Part shown: positions 9,469-18,382 of the stretch, piece after piece
Numbering within the stretch: position 1 is the first letter of the stretch
Layout of the letters: the number at the start of each line of letters is the position of its first letter
Origin: Flagellimonas nanhaiensis
Lineage (GTDB): Bacteria; Bacteroidota; Bacteroidia; Flavobacteriales; Flavobacteriaceae
Assembly: GCF_003382275.1 (NCBI RefSeq)
Contig: NZ_QTJX01000008.1
Location: forward strand, 25,261-89,260
Reading direction: 5' to 3'
DNA: 64,000 bases
The notes under the pieces: generated by a model
Told to the model about the DNA's origin: nothing
Databases searched by the model: none
What the model saw: only the letters and a program-made list of their open reading frames with translations
Program-made: the position numbers and the translations under genes

Positions 9469-10308
9469 ATGAAAACAATTTTTGACCAAGTATCCTACAA
9501 TTGCAGTAAGATCGTCACAAAGTCGTACAGTACATCTTTTGCCCTTGCCACCAAAATGTTGGCTCCATCCATACGTTCACACATTTATAATATTTATGGG
9601 TTTGTGCGTTGTGCCGATGAGATTGTGGATACTTTTCACGATTATGATAAGGAAAAGCTCTTTGAAAACTTTGAGAAATCCCTGGATGATGCGCTTGCCA
9701 ATAAAATAAGCTTAAATCCAATCCTTAACTCGTTTCAGCACACCTATCATAAATATGACATTCCTTATCATCTGGTGGAATCGTTTATGAAAAGTATGCG
9801 CATGGATCTTACCAAAAAGGAATACCTCACCTATGATGAATACAAAGAATACATCTATGGTTCCGCTGATGTGGTGGGACTTATGTGTCTCTGCGTATTT
9901 GTTAACGGTGACAAAGAGAAATATGAAGAATTGAAGGAATCTGCCATGGCTTTGGGCTCTGCGTTTCAAAAAGTCAATTTCCTAAGGGATTTAAAAGCGG
10001 ATTATGAAGAGTTGAACCGAACGTATTTCCCCAATACCAATTTAACGGAACTAGACGAAGTTTCTAAAAAAAGGATTGTAGACGAAATCCAGGCAGATTT
10101 CGCCCTTGGTTATTCAGGAATAGTAAAATTACCAGAACAAGCCAAGTTTGGGGTTTATACAGCGTATCGTTATTATAAAAAACTGCTTCAGAAATTGCAG
10201 AGCACGCCTCCCTTGGAGATTAAAAATGCCCGAATCCGTGTCCCAAACTATCAAAAATTTGGACTTTTGGCTCATTCATATCTTAACTATAAACTACAAC
10301 TGGTCTAA
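9469..10308 (+). CDS. crtB: Phytoene synthase
   Basis: The 279-residue protein joins two geranylgeranyl diphosphates into phytoene. Both prenyl-diphosphate-binding regions are visible: CADEIVDTFHDYD (about 47-59) and FLRDLKADYEELNRTYFP near residue 170, the squalene/phytoene synthase signatures. Length is normal for the family. Its stop codon TAA abuts the ATG of crtZ with no spacer, so the genes are probably translationally coupled. No geranylgeranyl diphosphate synthase gene is in the window. Confidence 0.94.
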   Translation: MKTIFDQVSYNCSKIVTKSYSTSFALATKMLAPSIRSHIYNIYGFVRCADEIVDTFHDYDKEKLFENFEKSLDDALANKISLNPILNSFQHTYHKYDIPYHLVESFMKSMRMDLTKKEYLTYDEYKEYIYGSADVVGLMCLCVFVNGDKEKYEELKESAMALGSAFQKVNFLRDLKADYEELNRTYFPNTNLTELDEVSKKRIVDEIQADFALGYSGIVKLPEQAKFGVYTAYRYYKKLLQKLQSTPPLEIKNARIRVPNYQKFGLLAHSYLNYKLQLV

Positions 10309-10758
10309 ATGAAAATAGCCCTCTGGATAATTATTTTTCTAGGAACTTTCTGCTTCATGGAGTTCATGGCCTGGTTTACCCATAAATATGTGATGCATGG
10401 CTTTCTATGGTCTCTTCACAAGGACCACCATAAAAAGGACCATGATTCATGGTTTGAACGTAATGATGCCTTTTTTCTGTTTTATGCCGTAATCAGCATG
10501 ACCCTTTTCTTTTTGGCCAATTATACCTCCTTTTGGTATGGATGGCCCCTTGGTCTCGGTATTTTGGTTTATGGAATTGCCTATTTTTTGGTCCATGATA
10601 TTTTTATCCATCAACGTTTCAAGTTATTCCGAAATGCCAATAATTGGTATGCTAGAGGCGTAAGAAGGGCGCACAAAATCCATCATAAACATCTTGGGAA
10701 GAAAGACGGAGAATGCTTTGGTATGTTGGTGGTTCCCTTTAAATACTTCAAAAAGTAA
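10309..10758 (+). CDS. crtZ: Beta-carotene hydroxylase
   Basis: This 149-residue membrane di-iron hydroxylase has the histidine boxes of the CrtZ/fatty-acid hydroxylase superfamily: HKYVMH, HKDHH, HQRF region and AHKIHHKH. It hydroxylates the beta rings of beta-carotene to give zeaxanthin. It is the last gene of the operon and ends 4 bases before the convergent TlpA gene. Its presence implies a beta-carotene supply, yet no crtY-type lycopene cyclase is visible here, so cyclisation must be encoded elsewhere. Confidence 0.93.
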   Translation: MKIALWIIIFLGTFCFMEFMAWFTHKYVMHGFLWSLHKDHHKKDHDSWFERNDAFFLFYAVISMTLFFLANYTSFWYGWPLGLGILVYGIAYFLVHDIFIHQRFKLFRNANNWYARGVRRAHKIHHKHLGKKDGECFGMLVVPFKYFKK

Positions 10759-10762
10759 TAGT

Positions 10763-11329
10763 CTACTCGGCAATTAGCTTGTCCAGCAAGTCTCTTGTAG
10801 CTTGAGAATTCCAATTGGCCACACCGCTTTCCTCTACCACAATTTTACCAGAACGACTCAATACATAAGTCGTGGGAATGCTTTTGTGTTCCAACAAATC
10901 GGGAGTATTTGAAGCTTCAAAAAATACAGGTAACTGATAATCTTTTTTTTGAAGAAAAGAAGAAACTTTGTCCACATGGTCATTCGCCACAAAAGCGAAG
11001 ACCACCTTATCTCCATAATCCGCATGCAATTTTGCCAGACTTGGCATTTCGGCTACGCAGGGTGGGCACCAGGTTGCCCAAAAATTAAGCAGAATTACTT
11101 CTCCCTTGTTTGATTCAAAGTTGAACCTTTGTCCATTTGAATCGACCAAAATCCAATCGTAATCTTCAAGTGTTTCTTGTTCCTCTACATTGACCACACT
11201 TGCACTGGTAGCAAAAATTTTACCAACCCATACCCGCAGATGAAATCCAACCGGAGTAAAGACAATCAAAGCAATTGCCAAAATCCATACAACATTGCTT
11301 ATTTGCTCTTTGGAAAGTTTTAAACCCAT
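10763..11329 (-). CDS. TlpA/ResA-like membrane-anchored thioredoxin
   Basis: The 188-residue protein has one N-terminal transmembrane helix (about 11-28) and a periplasmic thioredoxin domain of the AhpC/TSA type, with an intact active site W87-CPPC (C88, C91) and the cis-Pro loop SIPTTYVL. Such proteins reduce disulfides in cytochrome c maturation or stress defence. Its ATG overlaps the stop of the upstream paralogue by one base (TAATG), so the two are co-translated. It is convergent with crtZ. Confidence 0.9.
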   Translation of the reverse strand: MGLKLSKEQISNVVWILAIALIVFTPVGFHLRVWVGKIFATSASVVNVEEQETLEDYDWILVDSNGQRFNFESNKGEVILLNFWATWCPPCVAEMPSLAKLHADYGDKVVFAFVANDHVDKVSSFLQKKDYQLPVFFEASNTPDLLEHKSIPTTYVLSRSGKIVVEESGVANWNSQATRDLLDKLIAE

Positions 11330-11889
11330 TATTCAGCTATTAGGTCGTCCAATAGATCATAAACCTTTCTTGAGCTCCAATCGGCAATCCCATCCTTATA
11401 AATGACAATGTTTCCTTCTTTGTCTATTAAATAGGAAGACGGAACTTTTTCGGAGTCGATGGGCATTTTTTCTCCAATAATCAAATAGGTTACAGGAAAG
11501 GTGAATTCTTGTTTGGTCATGAACTCTTCCACCGGAGGCCTGTTCTCATTGGTAATGATGTAGAAATCCATCTTGTCCTTGTACTTGTCATACATTTCCT
11601 GAATACTGGCAAGCTCTGCTTCACAAGGAAGTCTCCATGAAGCCCATAAATTGATGAATACAACGTTTCCTTTTGACCTTTCAAAATTGAAAAAATCCCA
11701 TTCAGCATCCTTTAGCTTCCAATCATAATCCCCTATTTTTTCCCTTTGGGCTTCCTCAATAACAGGAGGCGAAAAAGAAAAGAGACGATTGAGCATGATT
11801 TTTCCATAATACCCTAAAGGGGTTACAAAAAAGGAAAGCACAAAAAGAATCAATAGAATATTGAGGAACGTTTTCTTACCGGTTTTCAT
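11329..11889 (-). CDS. TlpA-like thioredoxin-fold protein with degenerate active site
   Basis: This 186-residue paralogue of the downstream TlpA protein shares the N-terminal membrane anchor (about 8-25), the YDW(I/K)L segment and the thioredoxin core, but its active site reads W85-R-L-P-C89. The codon is AGA, so the nucleophilic first cysteine is replaced by arginine. The cis-Pro region (KVPSSYLI) is kept. It cannot act as an ordinary dithiol oxidoreductase. It could be a monothiol protein, a binding partner of the intact paralogue or a chaperone-like domain; none of these can be chosen from sequence. Confidence 0.85.
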   Translation of the reverse strand: MKTGKKTFLNILLILFVLSFFVTPLGYYGKIMLNRLFSFSPPVIEEAQREKIGDYDWKLKDAEWDFFNFERSKGNVVFINLWASWRLPCEAELASIQEMYDKYKDKMDFYIITNENRPPVEEFMTKQEFTFPVTYLIIGEKMPIDSEKVPSSYLIDKEGNIVIYKDGIADWSSRKVYDLLDDLIAE

Positions 11890-11911
11890 TTAGAGGCTTT
11901 GATTAAAAATC

Positions 11912-11940
11912 AAAAACTCCTGAGAAAATCAGGAGTTTTT
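11912..11940 (-). terminator. Terminator downstream of aconitase
   Basis: AAAAACTCCTGA and TCAGGAGTTTTT form a 12-bp stem with a GAAAA loop. On the minus strand it ends in T-rich sequence and lies 20 bases after the aconitase stop. Confidence 0.88.
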
Positions 11941-11959
11941 GGGATAATGTATTCAAATA

Positions 11960-14230
11960 TTATGCATTTTCCTTTTTGATCAAGTTTAACGCGGAACCTT
12001 CCATGAACCACTTGATCTGTGCATCATTGTATGTGTGGTTAGTAATGATGGTATCTGTACTTCCATCTGAATGGATTACTTCCAACGTCAAAGGTTTTCC
12101 AGGTGCAAAGTCAGCGATATCAACAAAATTGAAGGTATCATCCTCTTGAATCAAATCATAATCACTCTCATTTGCAAAGGTAAGTGCCAACATTCCCTGC
12201 TTCTTTAGGTTGGTCTCATGAATTCTTGCGAAGGACTTCACCAAAACCGCAGCAACGCCTAAATGTCTTGGCTGCATAGCAGCATGTTCACGAGAAGAAC
12301 CTTCTCCATAGTTATGGTCTCCTACAACAATGGTTCTTACACCTTCTTTTTTATATGCTCTTTGTGCTTCAGGGACTGCTCCATATTCTCCTGTCAACTG
12401 ATTCTTGACAAAATTGGTTTTTTTGTTGAATGCATTTACAGCTCCAATAAGTGTATTATTTGCGATGTTGTCTAGATGCCCTCTATAGCGCAACCATGGA
12501 CCGGCCATGGATATATGGTCCGTAGTACATTTACCAAACGCTTTAATCAACAACTTGACTCCTTTTAGACTTTCTGGTGCAATGGGCACAAAAGGCTCCA
12601 ATAGCTGTAGTCTTTCTGATGTTGGGGAAACAACCACTTTTACACCGCTTCCATCCTCCATAGGCTCAACATAACCCGCATCTTCAACAGCAAACCCTTC
12701 CGGTGGAAGTTCATAACCTCGTGGTTCATCCAACATAACCTCTTCACCATCTTCATTGATCAACTTGTCTGTCACTGGATTAAAATCCAGTTTACCAGCA
12801 ATTGCAATGGCCGTAACCAACTCGGGTGAACCTACAAAAGCCAAAGTATTTGGATTTCCGTCTGCTCGCTTGGCAAAGTTTCTATTGAATGAGTGGACTA
12901 TGGTATTCCTTGGCCCATCAGCAGCCTTGTCTCCATAACGGTCCCACATACCGATACATGGGCCGCAGGCGTTAGCAAATACCGTGGCTCCAATAGAATT
13001 GAAGGTATCAATGAACCCATCTCTTTCTATGGTGTAACGAACCTGTTCTGAACCAGGAGTTATAGTAAAATTGGATTTTGTCTTAAGATTCTTGTCAGAA
13101 ACTTGTTTGGCCAAAGAAGCTGCTCTTGAAATATCTTCATAAGAAGAGTTGGTACAAGACCCTATCAATCCAACCTCAACATTGATAGGCCAATCATTTT
13201 TCTTGGCCGCTTCACTCATTTTTGAAATAGGAGTAGCCAAATCTGGAGTAAAAGGCCCATTTAAATGGGGCTCCAAAGTATCCAAGTTAATTTCTATTAC
13301 TTGGTCGAAATATTTTTCAGGATTTGCATAGACCTCAGCATCTGCAGTAAGGTGTTCTTTCACTTCCAATGCGGCGTCGGCAACATCGGCACGGTTAGTA
13401 GCTCTCAAATAACGGTCCATGGACTCATCGTAACCAAAGGTTGAAGTGGTGGCCCCTACTTCAGCACCCATGTTACAAATGGTGCCCTTACCGGTACATG
13501 ACATGGATGTTGCTCCTTCACCAAAGTACTCGATTATAGCACCAGTACCACCTTTCACGGTTAGAATATCGGCTACTTTTAGGATAACATCCTTAGGTGC
13601 GGTCCAACCTGAGAGTTTTCCAGTCAGCTTAACCCCAATCAGTTTGGGGAACTTAAGTTCCCATGCCATTCCAGCCATAACATCTACGGCATCCGCTCCT
13701 CCTACACCAATAGCGATCATACCCAATCCGCCGGCATTCACCGTATGGGAATCGGTTCCTATCATCATACCTCCGGGGAATGCATAATTCTCAAGTACTA
13801 CCTGATGAATGATTCCTGCTCCAGGTTTCCAAAAACCAATACCGTATTTGTTGGATACTGATCCTAAAAAGTCAAAGACTTCATTACTTGTTTCGTTCGC
13901 TCTTTTTAAATCGGCCTCAGCACCAACCTTGGCCTGAATAAGGTGATCGCAGTGCACAGTTGTAGGAACTGCAACCTTTGGCTTACCTGCGTGCATAAAT
14001 TGAAGCAAGGCCATTTGCGCTGTGGCATCTTGACATGCAACCCTGTCCGGGGCAAAATCAACATAATCCTTCCCTCTAGTAAATTGCTCCGAAGGGGTAC
14101 CTTCCCAAAGGTGAGAATACAATATCTTTTCTGCTAGGGTCAAAGGTCTTCCCACTAATTCACGGGCCTTTTCCACGCGCTCTCCCATGGTGGCGTAAAC
14201 CCCTTTAATCATGTCTATGTCAAAAGCCAT
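11960..14230 (-). CDS. acn: Aconitate hydratase (mitochondrial-type aconitase)
   Basis: This 756-residue TCA-cycle enzyme interconverts citrate and isocitrate with a [4Fe-4S] cluster. Visible landmarks are the [20 protein letters not shown] substrate region, the [10 protein letters not shown] cluster motif, the [11 protein letters not shown] motif with the other two cluster cysteines, and the C-terminal swivel domain ([11 protein letters not shown]). Length and N terminus match the mitochondrial aconitase subfamily common in Bacteroidota rather than the roughly 890-residue AcnA/IRP type. It is a single-gene unit with its own terminator. Confidence 0.96.
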   Translation of the reverse strand: MAFDIDMIKGVYATMGERVEKARELVGRPLTLAEKILYSHLWEGTPSEQFTRGKDYVDFAPDRVACQDATAQMALLQFMHAGKPKVAVPTTVHCDHLIQAKVGAEADLKRANETSNEVFDFLGSVSNKYGIGFWKPGAGIIHQVVLENYAFPGGMMIGTDSHTVNAGGLGMIAIGVGGADAVDVMAGMAWELKFPKLIGVKLTGKLSGWTAPKDVILKVADILTVKGGTGAIIEYFGEGATSMSCTGKGTICNMGAEVGATTSTFGYDESMDRYLRATNRADVADAALEVKEHLTADAEVYANPEKYFDQVIEINLDTLEPHLNGPFTPDLATPISKMSEAAKKNDWPINVEVGLIGSCTNSSYEDISRAASLAKQVSDKNLKTKSNFTITPGSEQVRYTIERDGFIDTFNSIGATVFANACGPCIGMWDRYGDKAADGPRNTIVHSFNRNFAKRADGNPNTLAFVGSPELVTAIAIAGKLDFNPVTDKLINEDGEEVMLDEPRGYELPPEGFAVEDAGYVEPMEDGSGVKVVVSPTSERLQLLEPFVPIAPESLKGVKLLIKAFGKCTTDHISMAGPWLRYRGHLDNIANNTLIGAVNAFNKKTNFVKNQLTGEYGAVPEAQRAYKKEGVRTIVVGDHNYGEGSSREHAAMQPRHLGVAAVLVKSFARIHETNLKKQGMLALTFANESDYDLIQEDDTFNFVDIADFAPGKPLTLEVIHSDGSTDTIITNHTYNDAQIKWFMEGSALNLIKKENA

Positions 14231-14325
14231 TCTGCTATTAAATTTTAAGAATTTAGTAATTCGGTAAATTTAGTAAAATACCAACGATTTAGGAATTAGA
14301 ATATGGTAAATAAGTGGGGTTGATT

Positions 14326-15285
14326 TTATGTTTCCAGTAATTTGGAAATGATATCTTCTTCAGAGATACCTTCTGCTTCCGCTTTGTAGTTCTTAAGAAT
14401 CCGGTGACGAAGAATCCCCATTGAAACCGCTTTTACATCTTCAATATCCGGAGAAAACTTGCCTTTTATGGCTGCATGGGCCTTTGCTCCCAAAATAAGG
14501 TTTTGCGAAGCCCTTGGTCCTGCACCCCAGTCTACATAGGCGTTTACAAAATCAGAAGCACCCTCCATTCCTGGACGTGTCTTGTTTACCAACCTCACGG
14601 TATGATCCACAACATTGTCAGGAACCGGTATTCTGCGAACCAAATGTTGAATTGCTATGATCTCTTCAGCATTGAACAATGCCCTTAGCTGAACTTCATC
14701 ATCAGAGGTGGTTGACTTTACTACTTGAATTTCTTCTTCAATGGAAGGATATTTGAGTTCAATAGCAAACATAAAACGATCCAGCTGTGCTTCAGGGAGT
14801 GGATAGGTCCCTTCTTGTTCAATTGGGTTTTGCGTAGCCAAAACAAAATACGGCATATCCAGTTTGTAACGTTGACCAGCTATGGTAACCGCTCTTTCTT
14901 GCATGGCCTCTAAAAGGGCTGCCTGGGTTTTGGGCGGAGTCCTGTTGATTTCGTCAGCCAAAATAATATTTGCAAAAACAGGGCCTTTGATGAATTTAAA
15001 GTTCCTGTTTTGGTCCAAAACCTCACTACCCAAAATGTCACTGGGCATTAAGTCCGGAGTAAATTGGATTCTTTTAAAATCTAAACCCAGGGTTTGGGCA
15101 ATAGTGTTGACCATTAAAGTTTTAGCCAATCCCGGGACTCCAATGAGCAATGAATGACCTCCAGAATAAATGGAAAGTAAAATTTGCTCGATCACTGTTT
15201 CCTGTCCAACAATGACCTTGGCAATTTCATCTTTTAAGGCCTGATGCTTTTTAACCAGGTTTTCAACTGCAACAACATCTGACAT
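14326..15285 (-). CDS. MoxR-family AAA+ ATPase
   Basis: This 319-residue ATPase has Walker A GVPGLAKT (about 54-61), Walker B IILADEIN, sensor-1 LATQNP and the MoxR signatures LPEAQLDRF and GASPRASQ-like GAGPRASQN. MoxR ATPases act as chaperones for metal centre insertion or membrane complexes and often pair with DUF58/VWA genes; none follow here. It is the last gene of a minus-strand operon, 3 bases after the SurA-like gene, which suggests a shared role in envelope protein folding. Confidence 0.93.
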   Translation of the reverse strand: MSDVVAVENLVKKHQALKDEIAKVIVGQETVIEQILLSIYSGGHSLLIGVPGLAKTLMVNTIAQTLGLDFKRIQFTPDLMPSDILGSEVLDQNRNFKFIKGPVFANIILADEINRTPPKTQAALLEAMQERAVTIAGQRYKLDMPYFVLATQNPIEQEGTYPLPEAQLDRFMFAIELKYPSIEEEIQVVKSTTSDDEVQLRALFNAEEIIAIQHLVRRIPVPDNVVDHTVRLVNKTRPGMEGASDFVNAYVDWGAGPRASQNLILGAKAHAAIKGKFSPDIEDVKAVSMGILRHRILKNYKAEAEGISEEDIISKLLET

Positions 15286-15288
15286 GCA

Positions 15289-16692
15289 CTATTCCTTTAC
15301 CCAATTGTTTGCAAAATCGCATCCTCTGTTATCTGTGTTAACATGGATATAGGTATCCTCGATGTGCTCGTCCATCCATTCTTTTATGGCATTAAACTGT
15401 TTTTCACGCAGAGCCAATTCCTGAATTTTAAGGTAATCTTTTGCAAAATCGGCCTGATGCTCATCATATCGATTGGAGATTCTCATGATTTTGAACTTGG
15501 GCGGACCTCCTCTTGGGTCATCTTCCCTAAGGGGTCTTGAAATTTCTTCATCCTTTAAGTCACGCACTTGATTGTAAAGCGTAGGATCCATTTTGGTCAA
15601 TTCAAACCTTGAACCGTAATCGATTGGGTTCCTCATAAGACCGCCATCAAACTTGGTTTCTTTTTCATCGGAAAAGTTCAATGCAGCTTCAGCAAAAGTG
15701 TATTTGCCATCCAAAACCTGTTGACGAACAGAATCCAATTCCTTCACAGCTTCATCTATAGCGTTCTGCGGTATTTCTGGAATTAACAAAATGTGGCGTA
15801 GATCCAATTCCTGCCCTCTTATCTTTTCAATATAAATGATATGATATCCAAAAGTGGTCTCAAAGGGTTCAGAAATCTCACCTTCCTGTAAACTGAAGGC
15901 CACATCCTTAAATTCCTTTACAAAAGGTGTTTCACGGGTCATACTATAAAAGCCTCCCTTGGATTTAGAGCCTGGATCTTGGGAATATAAAATAGCCTTT
16001 ACATTGAAACTGGCATCATTTTCCTCAACATCTTGTTTTATCTGTTTTAGCCTATCTATAGCCTTTTGTTTTTCTTCATCGGGAGCCGTAGGCTGTTTTA
16101 CAATCTGGGCAATTTCAAGTTCGGCTCCAAAAACTGGTCTTTCGTCCTCAGGGATTTTGTTGAAGAATTGTCTAACCTCTTCAGGGGTTACTTCAATTTC
16201 CTCTATTATTTTTCCCTGCATTTTTTCTGAAAGCATCCGAAGTTTGTTGATTTCAAACAGCTCGGAACGAAAACTTTCTACATCCTGTTTTTTATAAAAC
16301 TTGAGCACCTTTTCCATAGAACCCACCTGGGCCACAAGTTGCTGTATTTGACGGTCGCTTTGCGAATTCACCTGGTCATCCGATACCAAGAGACTATCTT
16401 GTACCGCTTGATGGGCATATAAACGATCCTCCATTAACTTGCCCAAAAGGCTGCATCGGGTAATGTCTTGTGTTGAAGCTCCCTGACTTTTAAGATCGAT
16501 CAAGGTTTTTTCTATGTCGGACTCCAAAATCACGTAATCTCCGATTACCGCTGCAATCCCATCCAACTTAATTCGGTTAGCGGAACTGGTAGTATCCTTT
16601 TCCGCCAATGCTTCGTCTGTACTTTGGGCAGTTAGTATGCCCACTGTACCCATTAGGGTCAAGACGATTACTTTTTTAATTATTTTTTCCAT
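15289..16692 (-). CDS. SurA-like periplasmic peptidyl-prolyl isomerase
   Basis: The protein of about 467 residues carries a signal peptide, a SurA N-terminal chaperone domain (from IAAVIGDYVILESDIE) and two tandem parvulin (PpiC) domains. One starts near FGAELEIAQIV and the second near LDLRHILLIP. SurA proteins escort unfolded outer membrane barrels. I place the start at the ATG at 16692, followed by a typical basic/hydrophobic leader; an ATG three codons upstream is possible. The start lies inside the end of the preceding gene, so the two are coupled. Confidence 0.9.
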   Translation of the reverse strand: MEKIIKKVIVLTLMGTVGILTAQSTDEALAEKDTTSSANRIKLDGIAAVIGDYVILESDIEKTLIDLKSQGASTQDITRCSLLGKLMEDRLYAHQAVQDSLLVSDDQVNSQSDRQIQQLVAQVGSMEKVLKFYKKQDVESFRSELFEINKLRMLSEKMQGKIIEEIEVTPEEVRQFFNKIPEDERPVFGAELEIAQIVKQPTAPDEEKQKAIDRLKQIKQDVEENDASFNVKAILYSQDPGSKSKGGFYSMTRETPFVKEFKDVAFSLQEGEISEPFETTFGYHIIYIEKIRGQELDLRHILLIPEIPQNAIDEAVKELDSVRQQVLDGKYTFAEAALNFSDEKETKFDGGLMRNPIDYGSRFELTKMDPTLYNQVRDLKDEEISRPLREDDPRGGPPKFKIMRISNRYDEHQADFAKDYLKIQELALREKQFNAIKEWMDEHIEDTYIHVNTDNRGCDFANNWVKE

Positions 16693-17557
16693 AAACCTCA
16701 AATTCTTTCTTCTTTGTTGCTTCGTCTATAATCTCGGTCTCTATTCTTCTTATATAATCTAATCTTCTTCGGTTCAAGATAAGTTGTCTAATGTCCGGGG
16801 CGATATATTCAAAAGGCGCCGTATCATTGATTTCCAGAACATCCGTGACCTTACCCAAATATACCTCTAAGGAATCTTGTAATTCAAAAAATTGTGATTT
16901 TTTTAAGTACTCAGCCTCATTAGTTGAGTTAAGGGGAGGTATCTCTTCCATAACCCTGGACGTACTCACCCAAATGGAATCGTTGAAATGAATCTTCTTA
17001 AACTGAACGGCTATTGAATCCAAATAGGTTTTATCCGCTGTCTCCCAATCCTTCATTTTGGTAACCACCTGATCCTTATCCAAAAATTGTCCTGGAAGGC
17101 AAATAAACCTCAGCTGGACCAACTTTTCGCTCAGCTTAAAGTTCTCTTTTTGTTTTTCGTAATAATCCCTTAGCTGGGACTCAGTTATAGCCGTATCTTG
17201 CTCTTGGAGCACCAAAGCCTCTACATAAGCTCTAGTGTAAAGGTCTGCCCTGTAGTCAGATACCAATCGGTCAAATTCTGCCAACCTGTCTTCTGGAAGA
17301 TTTATCTTGGATTTGGAGAGCAGTAATTGCTTTGATGCCCAATTGTTGATATAATTGGTCACAAACAAAGTGCTGTCCTCTGCATTCATGTCCTCAGTGA
17401 TCAACGAAGCAATATCTTCCTTGTACAGATACTGGTCCCCTACCCTGGCTAGTGGTTCTTTTTCCTCGTTTTCTTTAAAAAGGGAATCGCATGAAGTAAA
17501 AAAAGCAAGTGCAACTGTGCACAATACAAGTAGGTTTTTCTTTTGGAGCAAACACAT
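16676..17557 (-). CDS. SurA-N-like periplasmic lipoprotein
   Basis: A lipoprotein leader (AFFTSC lipobox) is followed by a SurA N-terminal-type domain (PLARVGDQYLYKEDI) and an alpha-helical C-terminal part that looks like a reduced parvulin region (KLVQLRFICLP) without a clear second domain. I use the ATG at 17557; a start at 17608 would put 17 polar, cysteine-rich residues before the leader. It is the first gene of the SurA-MoxR operon and probably helps fold or deliver outer membrane proteins. Catalytic isomerase activity is doubtful. Confidence 0.82.
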   Translation of the reverse strand: MCLLQKKNLLVLCTVALAFFTSCDSLFKENEEKEPLARVGDQYLYKEDIASLITEDMNAEDSTLFVTNYINNWASKQLLLSKSKINLPEDRLAEFDRLVSDYRADLYTRAYVEALVLQEQDTAITESQLRDYYEKQKENFKLSEKLVQLRFICLPGQFLDKDQVVTKMKDWETADKTYLDSIAVQFKKIHFNDSIWVSTSRVMEEIPPLNSTNEAEYLKKSQFFELQDSLEVYLGKVTDVLEINDTAPFEYIAPDIRQLILNRRRLDYIRRIETEIIDEATKKKEFEVYGKNN

Positions 17558-17671
17558 TTCGCAAAAATAACAATTACTTAAAGCCGTACAAGTAGGTTTT
17601 GTTCTCATTAACAGATTTTTAGTAGCAAGCGCATAAATGATAATTTATTACATTAGTGGAAACCTCCATAT

Positions 17672-18124
17672 ATGAAATATACCAATCAAATAACCATCGA
17701 TGTTCCCCGCCAGGAATTTTTGGAGAAATTGAACAATTCTGAAAACATGAAACATTGGCAAAGGGGACTGGTAAACTATGAGCACATTTCCGGAAAACCA
17801 GGTGAAGAGGGTGCACAAATGCGTTTGGACTACAAAATGGGCAAACGAGAAATTACCATGATAGAGACCATTCTAAAACAAAACTTTCCAGACGAACTGC
17901 ACACTAGCTATGACACCAATGGGGTCCTGAATATTCAACACAACTACTTTGAGGAAACAGATGGTAAAACCGTCTGGAAGTCGGATAGTGAATTTAAATT
18001 TTCTGGATTCGGCATGAAATTGATGGGTTTTCTAATGCCGGGCGCCTTTAAAAAGCAATCTATGAAGTACCTGGAGGACTTTAAAGCTTTTGCAGAAAAT
18101 GGGACTTCAGTTCTTGATTCTTAG
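17672..18124 (+). CDS. SRPBCC (START-like) family protein
   Basis: The 150-residue cytosolic protein has the pattern of the polyketide cyclase/START-like fold: an N-terminal strand and helix (ITIDVPRQEFLEKL), a KHWQRGL turn, alternating beta strands, and a long C-terminal helix. These proteins form a hydrophobic cavity that binds lipid-like or aromatic ligands. It starts a plus-strand operon of four genes, divergent from the SurA operon. The ligand is unknown. Confidence 0.8.
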   Translation: MKYTNQITIDVPRQEFLEKLNNSENMKHWQRGLVNYEHISGKPGEEGAQMRLDYKMGKREITMIETILKQNFPDELHTSYDTNGVLNIQHNYFEETDGKTVWKSDSEFKFSGFGMKLMGFLMPGAFKKQSMKYLEDFKAFAENGTSVLDS

Positions 18125-18127
18125 ATT

Positions 18128-18382
18128 ATGAAAAAAGTACTGGACCGAAAAATTAAGTTTATTTGGGATTTTAGGGGAGATAACTCCGCTTCGTTGGCCA
18201 AACACTTCCAAAAGCACCTTGAAGAATTCGTGATTATCGAGGAACTTAAATATGACTTGAGTGGGGTAATGCACATAACTACCAATCATAGCATGGTCTA
18301 CTTGGTGGTTGCAGAATTTGAAATGGAAGAAATTCGAGAAATTTTGAACCCTCACAGGGGAGAGTACTACGATGGGCCTTAA
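18128..18382 (+). CDS. Small conserved-looking protein of unknown function
   Basis: The 84-residue protein is rich in charged residues and has no signal peptide or membrane segment. It starts 4 bases after the SRPBCC stop and its last 11 bases overlap the next gene, which supports it being real and co-translated. I do not recognise a domain. The sequence suggests a compact alpha/beta fold (KKVLDRKIKFIWDF strand, KHFQKHLEEF helix). Confidence 0.72.
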   Translation: MKKVLDRKIKFIWDFRGDNSASLAKHFQKHLEEFVIIEELKYDLSGVMHITTNHSMVYLVVAEFEMEEIREILNPHRGEYYDGP

